Assembly: GCF_020880415.1 (NCBI RefSeq)
Contig: NZ_JAJIUJ010000103.1
Span: forward strand, 124,001 to 188,000
Reading direction: 5' to 3'
DNA from: Xanthomonas euvesicatoria pv. euvesicatoria
GTDB taxonomy: Bacteria; Pseudomonadota; Gammaproteobacteria; Xanthomonadales; Xanthomonadaceae
DNA: 64,000 nucleotides
This document shows, in pieces, positions 50,761 to 59,372 of this stretch. The notes beneath the pieces were generated by a model. The model worked only from the letters and a program-made list of their open reading frames with translations, was not told the DNA's origin and did no database searches. The position numbers and the translations under genes were made by a program. The first letter of the stretch is position 1; each line of letters begins with the position of its first letter.

Positions 50761-50894
50761 CCTGCATGCCTGTGCGGACCGGCGCGTCGCCGAGGTGCCG
50801 CGCCGCCCGCTGTGTTGGTGGGATCACATGCCGCGCGCTACCCTTTCGCTCCCGCCCTACCGACGCGCACCCAGGTGCGCCGTCCGATCCAACC

Positions 50895-51878
50895 ATGAAC
50901 GCACCCGCACATCGCGATTTCACCCTGGAACCCGAGGACATCGAGCGCCTGGCCAATCTGGCCGGTCCGTTCGATGCGCATCTTCGCCAGATCGAACTCA
51001 AGCTTGGCGTCGAGATCGCCAACCGTGGCAACGTCTTCCGGGTGACCGGACCGGAGCCGGCCATCGCCGCCGCCCAGTCGCTGTTGACCGCGTTGTACGA
51101 CGAGGCCGCAATCACCACGTTCGACACGCACGCAATCCATCTGCGGCTCAACGATGCCAACCTTGAGCATGTGGCCGAGCGCGCATACCAGGCCCAGGAT
51201 GTGGCGATCAAGGTCAAGCGCGGCACCGTGCGTGGCCGTGGCGCCAACCAGGCCAAATACCTACACGCGATCGCCACCCACGACATCAATTTCGGTATCG
51301 GCCCGGCCGGCACCGGCAAGACCTTCCTGGCGGTAGCAAGCGCGGTTGAAGCACTCAACGAGTCGCGGGTGCAGCGGTTGATCCTGGTGCGCCCGGCAGT
51401 GGAAGCCGGCGAAAAACTCGGCTTTCTTCCGGGCGATCTCAGCCAGAAGGTCGACCCGTACCTGCGCCCGCTCTACGATGCGCTGTACGAAATGCTCGGC
51501 GTGGAAAAAGTGGTCAAGTTGCTGGAGCGCAACGTCATCGAAATCGCGCCGCTGGCCTATATGCGCGGTCGCACGCTCAACGATGCATATGTGATTCTGG
51601 ACGAAGCCCAGAACACCACCATCGAACAGATGAAGATGTTTCTGACCCGCCTGGGCTTCGGCTCCACGGCGGTGGTCACCGGCGACCTCACCCAGATCGA
51701 TCTGCCCAAGCACGTCAAATCCGGCCTGCGCGATGCGATCGAAGTGCTGCGCGATGTGGAAGGCACCAGTTTCACCTTCTTCGAAGCGCGCGACGTGGTG
51801 CGTCACCCATTGGTGCAGCGCATTGTCACCGCCTACGACAAGCGCGATAACGCGCTGCAGCCTCCTGCGGCCGACTGA
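50895..51878 (+). CDS. phoH: PhoH-like ATPase
   Basis: 327 residues from MNAPAHRDFTLEPEDIERL. N-terminal KH-like region, then the P-loop GPAGTGKTFLAVASAVEAL (about 133-151), LVRPAVEAGEKLGFLPGDLSQKVDPYLRPLYD and YVILDEAQNTTIEQMKMFLTRLG (Walker B), VTGDLTQIDLP. YbeZ/PhoH partner of YbeY in ribosome maturation. Followed by a small exported protein gene that starts 2 bp after its stop. Confidence 0.95.
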   Translation: MNAPAHRDFTLEPEDIERLANLAGPFDAHLRQIELKLGVEIANRGNVFRVTGPEPAIAAAQSLLTALYDEAAITTFDTHAIHLRLNDANLEHVAERAYQAQDVAIKVKRGTVRGRGANQAKYLHAIATHDINFGIGPAGTGKTFLAVASAVEALNESRVQRLILVRPAVEAGEKLGFLPGDLSQKVDPYLRPLYDALYEMLGVEKVVKLLERNVIEIAPLAYMRGRTLNDAYVILDEAQNTTIEQMKMFLTRLGFGSTAVVTGDLTQIDLPKHVKSGLRDAIEVLRDVEGTSFTFFEARDVVRHPLVQRIVTAYDKRDNALQPPAAD

Positions 51879-51880
51879 CC

Positions 51881-52426
51881 GTGCAAGGCCGCGCCCTACT
51901 GTTGGGAGTCTGGTTGGCGCTGGCTTGCCATGAACCTGCGCATGCGCAGGCACGCCAGCAGGCCGACACGACCACGCACGTCATGTTGCGGCAGCAACTT
52001 GCCGCGTCCTGTGTCTCGGTGGCCGCTGGGCAAGCGACCATCCTGCTGGATCGGGCCGAACTGGAACACCTGGCAGTGGCGAAGGCTGCAGCCGGTGCGG
52101 GGGTTGACGAGGATGCGCAGCGACAAGCGCTGCTTGCCGGCACGCGAGCGCAGGCGCTACTTGCCTCTACCGGCAAAGCGCACGACCGCTTCGGCTGCGC
52201 GGTGGCTCAAGATGACAAGGAAAGCGCCGACACGCGCTATCTGGTAGGTCGCCTGCTGGAGCGCGGCCAAGCCGCAATCTGGACACAATCGCCACCAGGT
52301 TTCGCGCCGGCCCTGGAAGTCAACCGGGTCGATCCGCATTGCCAGAACGGGCCGATGGGCAGTGCGTTTTATCGTGTTGCCAACGGTGGCGCGCTTGTCA
52401 TGGTGCTGGTCGAGTGCGTTCGCTGA
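51881..52426 (+). CDS. Hypothetical exported protein in the phoH-ybeY operon
   Basis: 181 residues from a GTG at 51881, two bases after the phoH stop. Signal peptide (LLLGVWLALACHEPAHAQ) with cleavage after AHAQ. Mature part is Ala/Gln/Leu-rich with four Cys, and the C-terminus reads GFAPALEVNRVDPHCQNGPMG. No family recognised. Its place between phoH and ybeY is not found in E. coli; tight spacing implies the same transcript. Confidence 0.7.
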   Translation: MQGRALLLGVWLALACHEPAHAQARQQADTTTHVMLRQQLAASCVSVAAGQATILLDRAELEHLAVAKAAAGAGVDEDAQRQALLAGTRAQALLASTGKAHDRFGCAVAQDDKESADTRYLVGRLLERGQAAIWTQSPPGFAPALEVNRVDPHCQNGPMGSAFYRVANGGALVMVLVECVR

Positions 52427-52525
52427 TCCCGGACCGGCGGGCCAAGCACGCACACGCAGGCGTCGCCGCAAGACGCTACTCGGGCGATACTGTCACCTCT
52501 GTCTGATCTGAATGCTGGTGTTCCC

Positions 52526-53011
52526 ATGACCAAGGGCCCTGTCCGCCTAGACGTTGCCGTCAGCTATGCGCTGCCGCGCGCCGGCCTGCCGTCGGCGGTG
52601 AGTTTTCGCAAGTGGGTGGCCGCGGCGTTGAAGGGACGCATCCGCGAGGCCGATCTGGCAGTGCGCGTGGTCGACGAGAAGGAAGGCTGCTCGCTCAATC
52701 ACCATTACCGCGGCAAGGATTACGCCACCAACGTGCTGAGCTTCCCTGCCGAACTGCCGGAAGGCCTGCCCAAGGGCATCAAGATGCCGCTGCTGGGCGA
52801 TCTGGTGATCTGCGCACCGGTGGTGGCGCGCGAGGCCGCAGAGCAAGGCAAATTGCTGGCTGCGCACTATGCGCACCTGACCGTGCATGGCACCTTGCAC
52901 CTGCTTGGCTGGGATCACGAAGACGACAAGGAGGCCGAGGCGATGGAGCAACTGGAGCGCGAGATCCTGGCCGACCTCGGCATCGACGACCCTTACGCAG
53001 GAGAACACTGA
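52526..53011 (+). CDS. ybeY: Endoribonuclease YbeY
   Basis: 161 residues. Zinc motif [21 protein letters not shown] (His ligands at about 119, 123 and 129; the usual GYDH is GWDH). Also [17 protein letters not shown] near residue 52 and [19 protein letters not shown]. It matures 16S rRNA 3' ends and monitors ribosome quality. Its stop overlaps the next start as TGATG. Confidence 0.96.
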   Translation: MTKGPVRLDVAVSYALPRAGLPSAVSFRKWVAAALKGRIREADLAVRVVDEKEGCSLNHHYRGKDYATNVLSFPAELPEGLPKGIKMPLLGDLVICAPVVAREAAEQGKLLAAHYAHLTVHGTLHLLGWDHEDDKEAEAMEQLEREILADLGIDDPYAGEH

Positions 53012-53529
53012 TGCGTTTTTGCATTGCCGGCGCCCTGCTGCTGTTGAGCGCGCCCGGCGCCTGGGCGCAGACCGCGCCGGTGCGCCCGGACCTTGCCGCC
53101 TTGATCGAATGCCGCCAGCGCATCGGCGATTTCAGCGCGTTGGCGCCGGTACTGGCCGACCCGCTCAAGGCGGTGGCGCTGGGCTGGACGCCGCTGGACC
53201 AGTCCAACCTGTTCATGACCGAGTACACGCTCAACACGCCCATTCGCGTGTTCGGCCACAGTACCAATCACATCGCGTTTTCCGGCGCCAGCATCATGGC
53301 GATCCTGGACCTGCCCGACCCGCGCCCGCTCGCCAAGCAGCTGGATCTGGAACTGGGCGTGGATAACGCCGAGAAGGTCATGTACGGGCGCGAGCTGGTC
53401 AGCGAAGACACAACCAATCCCAAGACCGGCGAGGCGATGATCGAATCGGTCGTGCTGAGCGTGACCAACGTCAAATCGCACCCGGGCAAGACCGTGGTCG
53501 GCTGCGGCTACAGCCTGGATCTGCCCTGA
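53011..53529 (+). CDS. Hypothetical exported protein after ybeY
   Basis: 172 residues from the ATG that overlaps the ybeY stop, implying translational coupling. Signal peptide FCIAGALLLLSAPGAWAQ. The mature protein is a mixed alpha/beta protein with VLADPLKAVALGWTPLDQSN and a C-terminal VKSHPGKTVVGCGYSLDLP, and two Cys (ECRQR and GCGYS) that could form a disulfide. No family recognised. Second unrecognised periplasmic protein in this operon. Confidence 0.75.
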   Translation: MRFCIAGALLLLSAPGAWAQTAPVRPDLAALIECRQRIGDFSALAPVLADPLKAVALGWTPLDQSNLFMTEYTLNTPIRVFGHSTNHIAFSGASIMAILDLPDPRPLAKQLDLELGVDNAEKVMYGRELVSEDTTNPKTGEAMIESVVLSVTNVKSHPGKTVVGCGYSLDLP

Positions 53530-53624
53530 GACCGGCCAGGTAACGGCGCATCCACAGCGCCTTGCCGGCTTCCTGCTAGACTGATGGCTAACGCCTGGTT
53601 TGCCGGGTGCCCTTCCCCGTCACG

Positions 53625-54503
53625 ATGTCCGAAGACGACAGTAGCCAATCCCCAGAAACACCGGAAAAACGCCGTAGCTGGCTCGAGCGCCTCAGCGCTG
53701 CCTTCTCCGGCGAACCCCACACCCGCGACGAACTCGTCGCCTTGCTGCGGACCGCCGAACAGGACGGTCTCATCGCCGCAGACACCTTGCGCATGATGGA
53801 AGGCGCGATCTCCGTGTCCGAGCTCACCGTGGGCGATGTGATGATCTCGCGCTCGCAGATGGTCTCGCTGCCGGTGGAGGCGCGTTTCATCGACCTGATG
53901 AAGCAGGTGGTCGAATCGGGCCATTCGCGCTTCCCGGTCCACGGCGAGAACAAGGACGAAGTGCTCGGCATCCTGCTGGCCAAGGACCTGTTGCGCGGCG
54001 TGGTGGCCGACAACGGCCCGGGCAACGTGCGCGAACTGCTGCGCCCGGCAGTGCTGATCCCTGAGTCGAAGAAGCTCAACGTCCTGCTCAAGGAATTTCG
54101 CCTCTCGCGCAACCACATGGCGATCGTGGTGGACGAATACGGCGGTGTTGCCGGGCTGGTCACCATCGAGGACGTGCTGGAGCAGATCGTCGGCGAGATC
54201 GACGACGAGCACGACGATGCCGAAGAAGAGAATTCGCTCATTGCGATCCAGGCCGATGGGCGCTATGTGGTCGATGCGCTGACGCCGATCGAAGACTTCA
54301 ACGAACGCTTTGGCGCCGAGTTCCCCGACGACGAGTACGACACCGTGGGTGGGCTGGTCACCGATGCGATCGGGCACCTGCCCGAAACCGGCGAAGAGTT
54401 GACGCTGGGGCGCTTTGCATTCCGCGTGGCCAAGGCCGATGCGCGGCGCGTGCATGCCTTCCACGTCACCATTCTGCCGCCCGATCCGCAGGACGACGCT
54501 TGA
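53625..54503 (+). CDS. corC: CorC/YbeX CBS-domain protein
   Basis: 292 residues from MSEDDSSQSPETPEKRRSW; an alternative start lies 18 bp upstream. Two CBS domains (about 75-190; VGDVMISRSQMVSLPVE, SRFPVHGENKDEVLGILLAKDLL, MAIVVDEYGGVAGLVTIEDVLEQIVGEIDDEHD), then the CorC_HlyC C-terminal domain (about 205-285). Soluble YbeX type, implicated in Mg2+/Co2+ homeostasis and ribosome-related phenotypes. corA is two genes downstream. Confidence 0.95.
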   Translation: MSEDDSSQSPETPEKRRSWLERLSAAFSGEPHTRDELVALLRTAEQDGLIAADTLRMMEGAISVSELTVGDVMISRSQMVSLPVEARFIDLMKQVVESGHSRFPVHGENKDEVLGILLAKDLLRGVVADNGPGNVRELLRPAVLIPESKKLNVLLKEFRLSRNHMAIVVDEYGGVAGLVTIEDVLEQIVGEIDDEHDDAEEENSLIAIQADGRYVVDALTPIEDFNERFGAEFPDDEYDTVGGLVTDAIGHLPETGEELTLGRFAFRVAKADARRVHAFHVTILPPDPQDDA

Positions 54504-54517
54504 ACCTGTCGCATGGC

Positions 54518-55771
54518 ATGACCGCTGCAGCGCAGGCGCGCTGCAGTGCCCGGCGTTGGGCTGCGTGCTGGCTGCTGGCGTTGCTGTCGCTGTTGGTGAC
54601 ACCGGCGTCCTTCGCGCAGGCGCCCGCCCCGGAAGCCGACCCTGCGTCCCAGTCGGCGCCGCGGATCGGCGTGGTGACCATGCAACCGGGCGAAGTGTTT
54701 TTCGAACGTTTCGGCCACGATGCCATCGTGGTGGTCGATCCGCGCACGCAGCAGGCCACCTCGTACAACTTCGGCTTCTTCGACCCGAGCGAGCCGGACT
54801 TCGTACCGCGTTTTGCGCGCGGCGAAATGATGTATTACCTGGTCGCGCTGCCGCTGGAAGAAGACCTGTCGCAATATCGCGATGCCGGCCGCGGTGTCAG
54901 CATCCAGTGGCTGGATCTGCCGCCAGATCAGGCGCTTGCGCTGGCCGAGGGCTTAGCGGTGCGTAGCCAACCGGAAAACGCGCGCTACCACTACGATTAC
55001 TTCATGGCCAACTGCGCCACCATGGTGCGCGACACGTTGGACCGTGCGATGGGCGGCGCGCTCAAGTCGCAGCTGGCCGGTCGTTCGCGCGGCAACACCT
55101 TCCGCAGCGAAGCGGTACGCCTGGCCTCCCCTGCCCCGTGGATGTGGCTGGGCTTCGACCTGGGCCTGGGACCGTACGCCGATCGCCCCTTGTCGCGCTG
55201 GGAAGAAGCCTTCGTGCCGATGCGGCTGGCCGACAGCCTGACCCAGGTGCACAACAGCGCCGGTCGCCCGTTGGTGCAATCCACGCAGGTATTGCTGCCG
55301 CATCGCATCGCGCCCGAGCCCGCCGAACAGCGGCGACACTGGTGGCCGTGGTTGCTGACCGGGCTCATCGTGGCCGCAGGCGTGCTGGCCTTGGGCCGCA
55401 GGCAGCGCCTGCTGGCTGGACTGGCGTTACCGTTCTGGCTGGTGTGCGCCATCGGCGGCGGCCTGCTGGTGTATCTGTGGGGATTCACTGCCCATCAATC
55501 GGCATGGGCCAACCGCAACCTGCTGCTGGTCAACCCGCTGTGCGTGCTGCTGTGGTTCGGTGGCATACGGCTGCAGCTGGGCCATCGGCCGGGCCGCTGG
55601 TTCAACGTGCTGTCCTGGGTGGTGGCGGCGTGCGCGCTGGCCGCGTTGGTGATCCATTGGCTGTCCTTCCAGGCGCAGGACAACCTGCAATGGGTGATGC
55701 TGCTGTTGCCGATCCACACCGCACTTGCCATTGCCCTGCGACCGCGTGACCTGCCCGCACGTACGCGCTGA
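54518..55771 (+). CDS. DUF4105 / Lnb-type periplasmic domain membrane protein
   Basis: 417 residues from the ATG at 54518; a TTG overlapping the corC stop would add 6. Signal peptide (CWLLALLSLLVTPASFAQ), then a periplasmic domain (about 40-270) with VFFERFGHDAIVVVD (conserved His) and YHYDYFMANCATMVRDTLD (conserved NC-x-T Cys), the candidate catalytic pair of DUF4105. Then five membrane helices (about 280-410). To my knowledge a Bacteroides DUF4105 protein, Lnb, N-acylates lipoproteins. In E. coli the gene after ybeX is lnt. The position makes an envelope-lipid role attractive, but this is inference. Confidence 0.82.
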   Translation: MTAAAQARCSARRWAACWLLALLSLLVTPASFAQAPAPEADPASQSAPRIGVVTMQPGEVFFERFGHDAIVVVDPRTQQATSYNFGFFDPSEPDFVPRFARGEMMYYLVALPLEEDLSQYRDAGRGVSIQWLDLPPDQALALAEGLAVRSQPENARYHYDYFMANCATMVRDTLDRAMGGALKSQLAGRSRGNTFRSEAVRLASPAPWMWLGFDLGLGPYADRPLSRWEEAFVPMRLADSLTQVHNSAGRPLVQSTQVLLPHRIAPEPAEQRRHWWPWLLTGLIVAAGVLALGRRQRLLAGLALPFWLVCAIGGGLLVYLWGFTAHQSAWANRNLLLVNPLCVLLWFGGIRLQLGHRPGRWFNVLSWVVAACALAALVIHWLSFQAQDNLQWVMLLLPIHTALAIALRPRDLPARTR

Positions 55772-55786
55772 TTGAAGGATGCGCTC

Positions 55787-56788
55787 ATGAACAGCAACGG
55801 CCATCATCCCGATAATCCGTCCTGCGTCATCACCTGCGCTTATTACGACGGCGACGGCAAGCGCCACGACATCAGCCTGGAGCACATCAGCGACGTGCTG
55901 CAGCGGCCGGATGGCTTCGTCTGGGTGGGGCTGTACGAGCCGCAGGAATCGGTGCTGCGCAAGTTGCAGGACGAATTCGGCCTGCACGATCTGGCGATCG
56001 AAGACGCGCTCAAGGCGCATCAGCGCCCCAAGGCCGAGAGTTACGGCAACTCGCTGTTCGTGGTGGTCAACACCGCGCAGCTGGTCAACGAGCGCATCCG
56101 CTATGGCGAGACGCACGCGTTCCTGGGAAGGCGCTTCCTGTTGACGGTACGGCATGGCGCGTCACTGTCGTACGCGCCGGTGCGGCATCGGGTCGAACGC
56201 GAGCCGGCGATGCTGCACATGGGCGCGTCGTTCTGCCTGTACGGCGTGCTCGATTTCGTGGTCGACAATTACCTACCGATCATGGACGAGTTCCGCGACA
56301 CGCTGGAACGTCTGGAAAAAGACATCTTCGCCGACGACTACAAGCGCGAGACGGTGGTGCGCCTGTATGAGCTCAAGCGCGAACTCAACAAGATGCGGCT
56401 GGTGGTGGCGCCGTTGCAGGACGTGCTCTCGCACCTCAAGCGCAATCCCGGCTCCCTGATCCACGAAGAAGTCGGCATTTACCTGCGCGACGTGCTCGAT
56501 CACGCGGTGCGCATCAACGATGCCATCGACACCTTGCGTGAAATGCTGGGCACGGCGCTCAGCGTCAACCTGTCGATGGTGACGCTCGCTCAGGGCGAAA
56601 CCGTCAAGCGCCTCGGTGCCTGGGCCGCCCTGTTGGCCGCCCCTACCCTGATTACCAGCTGGTACGGCATGAACTTCGCCCACATGCCCGAACTCGACGC
56701 CCGCTACGCCTACCCATTGCTGGTCGCCGGCGTCGTGGGCTCGTGCCTGGTGCTGTATCGCCTGTTCAAGCGCGCCAAGTGGCTATAG
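55787..56788 (+). CDS. corA: CorA family magnesium/cobalt transporter
   Basis: 333 residues from MNSNGHHPDNPSCVITCAY, with TTGAAGGAT before it; an ATG 15 bp upstream is possible. N-terminal cytoplasmic funnel domain, long stalk helix (about 180-265), then TM1 with the YGMNF selectivity motif (SWYGMNFAHMPE, about 296) and TM2 (YPLLVAGVVGSCLVLYRLF). C-terminal RAKWL basic tail. Transcribed with corC and the DUF4105 gene. Confidence 0.96.
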   Translation: MNSNGHHPDNPSCVITCAYYDGDGKRHDISLEHISDVLQRPDGFVWVGLYEPQESVLRKLQDEFGLHDLAIEDALKAHQRPKAESYGNSLFVVVNTAQLVNERIRYGETHAFLGRRFLLTVRHGASLSYAPVRHRVEREPAMLHMGASFCLYGVLDFVVDNYLPIMDEFRDTLERLEKDIFADDYKRETVVRLYELKRELNKMRLVVAPLQDVLSHLKRNPGSLIHEEVGIYLRDVLDHAVRINDAIDTLREMLGTALSVNLSMVTLAQGETVKRLGAWAALLAAPTLITSWYGMNFAHMPELDARYAYPLLVAGVVGSCLVLYRLFKRAKWL

Positions 56789-56803
56789 GGCCGCTGCGCG
56801 GCC

Positions 56804-56941
56804 CGGGATTCGGGATTGGGCATTCGGGATTGGTTTGAGCAGTTGGCAGGTTGTTGATTTTCAACCTAGGCCAGGGTGCTCATAAGTCGCGAGCGCCTGC
56901 TCTTGCGAATCTCCAATCCCGAATCCCGAATCCCGATTCCC
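56804..56941. repeat. CGGGATT heptamer inverted repeat between corA and aldehyde dehydrogenase
   Basis: Left arm 56804-56833 consists of CGGGATT-type heptamers; right arm 56912-56941 (CCAATCCC, then GAATCCC repeats) is its reverse complement with a few mismatches. Loop about 78 bp. Just before it, GGGCCGC-TGC-GCGGCCC (56788-56804) forms a tight hairpin overlapping the corA stop region. Likely a bidirectional terminator for two convergent genes; tandem GGGATTC arrays of this kind are widespread in Xanthomonas, as I recall. Confidence 0.75.
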
Positions 56942-56946
56942 CGCCA

Positions 56947-58311
56947 TCAAGCCACATAGATCGTCTTGACGTTCATGAACTCATGGATGCCGTGCTCGGC
57001 CAGTTCGCGGCCGAAGCCGGAGCGCTTGATGCCGCCGAAGGGCAAGCGCACATCGCTCTTGACCACTGAGTTGACGAACGCCGCGCCGCACTGCAGCTGC
57101 TGCGCCACGCGCTCGCCGCGCTTGGGGTCGGCCGTCCACACGCTGCCACCCAGCCCGAAGCTGGTGTCATTGGCCACGCGCACCGCTTCGGCCTCGTCGG
57201 CCACCCGGATGATCGAAGCGACCGGGCCGAAGAATTCTTCGTCGTATGCCGGCATGCCGGGGGCGACGTTGTCGAGGATGGTGGCCGGATAACCGGCATG
57301 CGAGCCGGCGACCGGTTCGCCGCCCAGCAAGACCTTGGCGCCCTTCGCCACGCTGGCCTGCACCTGCTTGTGCAATTCCTCGCGCAAGTCGGCACGGGCC
57401 ATTGGCGCCAGCGTGGTGCTGTCCTGCTGCGGGTCGCCCACGATGCGCTTGGCTGCCGCTGCCACGAAGCGCTCGATGAACCGGTCGGCGATCGCATCCA
57501 CCACGATGAATCGCTTGGCGGCGATGCAGGTCTGCCCACTATTGTCGAAACGTGACTGCACGGCCGATGGCACGGTGTGCTCCAGATCGGCGTCTTCCAG
57601 CACCACGAAGGCATCGCTGCCGCCGAGCTCCATCACGCACTTCTTGAGCTGGTCGCCCGCATTGGCGGCCAGCGAGCGACCGGCGCGTTCGCTGCCGGTC
57701 AGCGTTACCGCAGCAATGCGGGCATCACGCAGGACATCGGCAGCCTGGTCGTTATCGATATGCAGGACATCGAACACGCCCGGCGGAATGCCGGCGGCGT
57801 CCAGCACCTCTTTCATGGCGTCAGCGCAGCGCGGCACGTTGCTGGCGTGCTTGAGCAGCGACACGTTGCCGGCCATCAGGCTTGGTGCCAGGAACCGGAA
57901 CGCCTGCCACAGCGGGAAATTCCACGGCATCACTGCGAACACGCAGCCCAGCGGTTCGTAGCGCACATAGCTGGATTGCGCTTCGGTGGGAATGTCGCGC
58001 GGCGCCAGATAGTCGGCGGCGTGCTCGGCGTAGTACGCGCAGGCCTGCGCGCACTTGTCGACTTCGGCCAGGGCCTCGGCGCGCAGCTTGCCCATCTCGG
58101 CGGTCATGATGCGTTGCAGGTCCTCGCGGCGCTTGGTCAGCTCCTCGCCAATGCGGCGCAGCAAGGCGCCACGCTCGGCCAGCGGCAACGCGGCCCAGGC
58201 CGGAAATGCCTTGGCGGAAGCGGCCAGACGCGCTTCGATGGCAGCGGCGTCCAGGGTCTGCTGGGTGTGCTCGACCTGGCCGTTGGCGGGGTTGACGGTG
58301 TCGTAGGACAT
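56947..58311 (-). CDS. Succinate-semialdehyde dehydrogenase-like aldehyde dehydrogenase
   Basis: 454 residues from MSYDTVNPANGQVEHTQQ; the start at 58353 is possible but unsupported. ALDH motifs: VMPWNFPLWQAFRFLAPSLMAGN, LTGSERAGRS, the catalytic Glu in VMELGGSDAFVVL and Cys in NSGQTCIAAKRF, and the C-terminal NSVVKSDVRLPFGGIKRSGFGRELAEHGIHEF. Closest to NAD(P)-dependent succinate-semialdehyde dehydrogenases (Sad/GabD class). The polyamine importer lies next to it, and succinate semialdehyde is made from putrescine through GABA, so a link to putrescine breakdown is plausible. Confidence 0.9.
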   Translation of the reverse strand: MSYDTVNPANGQVEHTQQTLDAAAIEARLAASAKAFPAWAALPLAERGALLRRIGEELTKRREDLQRIMTAEMGKLRAEALAEVDKCAQACAYYAEHAADYLAPRDIPTEAQSSYVRYEPLGCVFAVMPWNFPLWQAFRFLAPSLMAGNVSLLKHASNVPRCADAMKEVLDAAGIPPGVFDVLHIDNDQAADVLRDARIAAVTLTGSERAGRSLAANAGDQLKKCVMELGGSDAFVVLEDADLEHTVPSAVQSRFDNSGQTCIAAKRFIVVDAIADRFIERFVAAAAKRIVGDPQQDSTTLAPMARADLREELHKQVQASVAKGAKVLLGGEPVAGSHAGYPATILDNVAPGMPAYDEEFFGPVASIIRVADEAEAVRVANDTSFGLGGSVWTADPKRGERVAQQLQCGAAFVNSVVKSDVRLPFGGIKRSGFGRELAEHGIHEFMNVKTIYVA

Positions 58312-58523
58312 GACGGTCTCCTGTTGCGAGGCGGTCATGCTAGACGCCGGCAAGTTCGGGGCGCGTCACAATCGCCTGAAACTGCTGCAACACTGTGTTC
58401 GCAAGCACCACGGCCGCCAGCCACACTGGGTGCATGCAGCCGCATCGGTTTTCGAAGCAGTGCTGCCGAAGGCTTACCTGCCTCGCACGCCTCTGCACCT
58501 CGCCCCCCCCCCTGCTGAAGCGC

Positions 58524-59372
58524 TCAACCTTCGCGTTGCAACGCCAGCTGCGCATCGCGCATGCGGCGCTTTTCGCTGCGCGCCAGCAGCCACCAGCCAA
58601 TCACCGCGGCAATCGACACCGCCAGCACCATCACCGTGGCCAGCGCATTGATCTTGGGGCTGATGCCCAGCCGCACCGACGAAAACACCTTGATCGGCAA
58701 GGTGGTGGAACTGGGCCCGGCCAAGAAACTGGCGATCACCACATCGTCCAGCGACAGCGTAAAGGCCAGCAGCCAGCCCGATGCCAGGGCCGGCGCGATG
58801 ATCGGCAAGGTGATCTGGAAAAACACGTTCAGCGGCGTGGCACCGAGATCCATCGCGGCTTCTTCCAGCGAGCGGTCCAGTTCCTGCAGCCGCGAAGAAA
58901 TCACCACGGTCACGAACGAGACGGTGAAGGTGACATGCGCCACCCAGATCGCCACTGCGCCGCGCGGCGCGATGCCGAGCACGCCCCCCATCGACACCAG
59001 CAACAGCAGGATCGACAGACCGATGATGACTTCGGGCATCACCAACGGCGCGGTGATCAATGCGCCGAACAGGGTTTTGCCGGGAAACCGCCGCAGGCGC
59101 ACCATCGCCATGGCGGCCATCGTGCCCAGCACCGTCGATGCGCAGGCCGTCCAGAACGCCACCTCCAGGCTGACCCAGGCTGCGTCGAGCAATTGCCGGT
59201 CGCGCACCAATTCGCCGTACCACTTGGTCGAAAACCCGCCCCACACCGTTGCCAGGCGCGAGGCGTTGAACGAATACACCATCAACAACAGGATCGGCAG
59301 GTACAGGAAGCCGAAACCCAGCGCGAGCACGCTGCCGCCGAGCAGGCGCCCACCGCGCGAAGCGCGCATCAT
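58524..59372 (-). CDS. potI: Polyamine ABC transporter permease (PotI/PotC type)
   Basis: 282 residues with six membrane segments. The permease EAA loop is EEAAMDLGATPLNVFFQITLPIIAP (about 170-194). The N-terminus LGFGFLYLPILLLMVYSFNASRLATVW is typical of PotC/PotI. Its ATG overlaps the potH stop (ATGA), so they are coupled. A run of ten C lies 11 bp beyond its stop (58503-58512). Confidence 0.92.
   Translation of the reverse strand: MMRASRGGRLLGGSVLALGFGFLYLPILLLMVYSFNASRLATVWGGFSTKWYGELVRDRQLLDAAWVSLEVAFWTACASTVLGTMAAMAMVRLRRFPGKTLFGALITAPLVMPEVIIGLSILLLLVSMGGVLGIAPRGAVAIWVAHVTFTVSFVTVVISSRLQELDRSLEEAAMDLGATPLNVFFQITLPIIAPALASGWLLAFTLSLDDVVIASFLAGPSSTTLPIKVFSSVRLGISPKINALATVMVLAVSIAAVIGWWLLARSEKRRMRDAQLALQREG

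Noticed and set aside
50639-51166. 175-residue open frame across the DnaA-box region
   Set aside because: Overlaps the phoH start in another frame; no ribosome site and no family resemblance.
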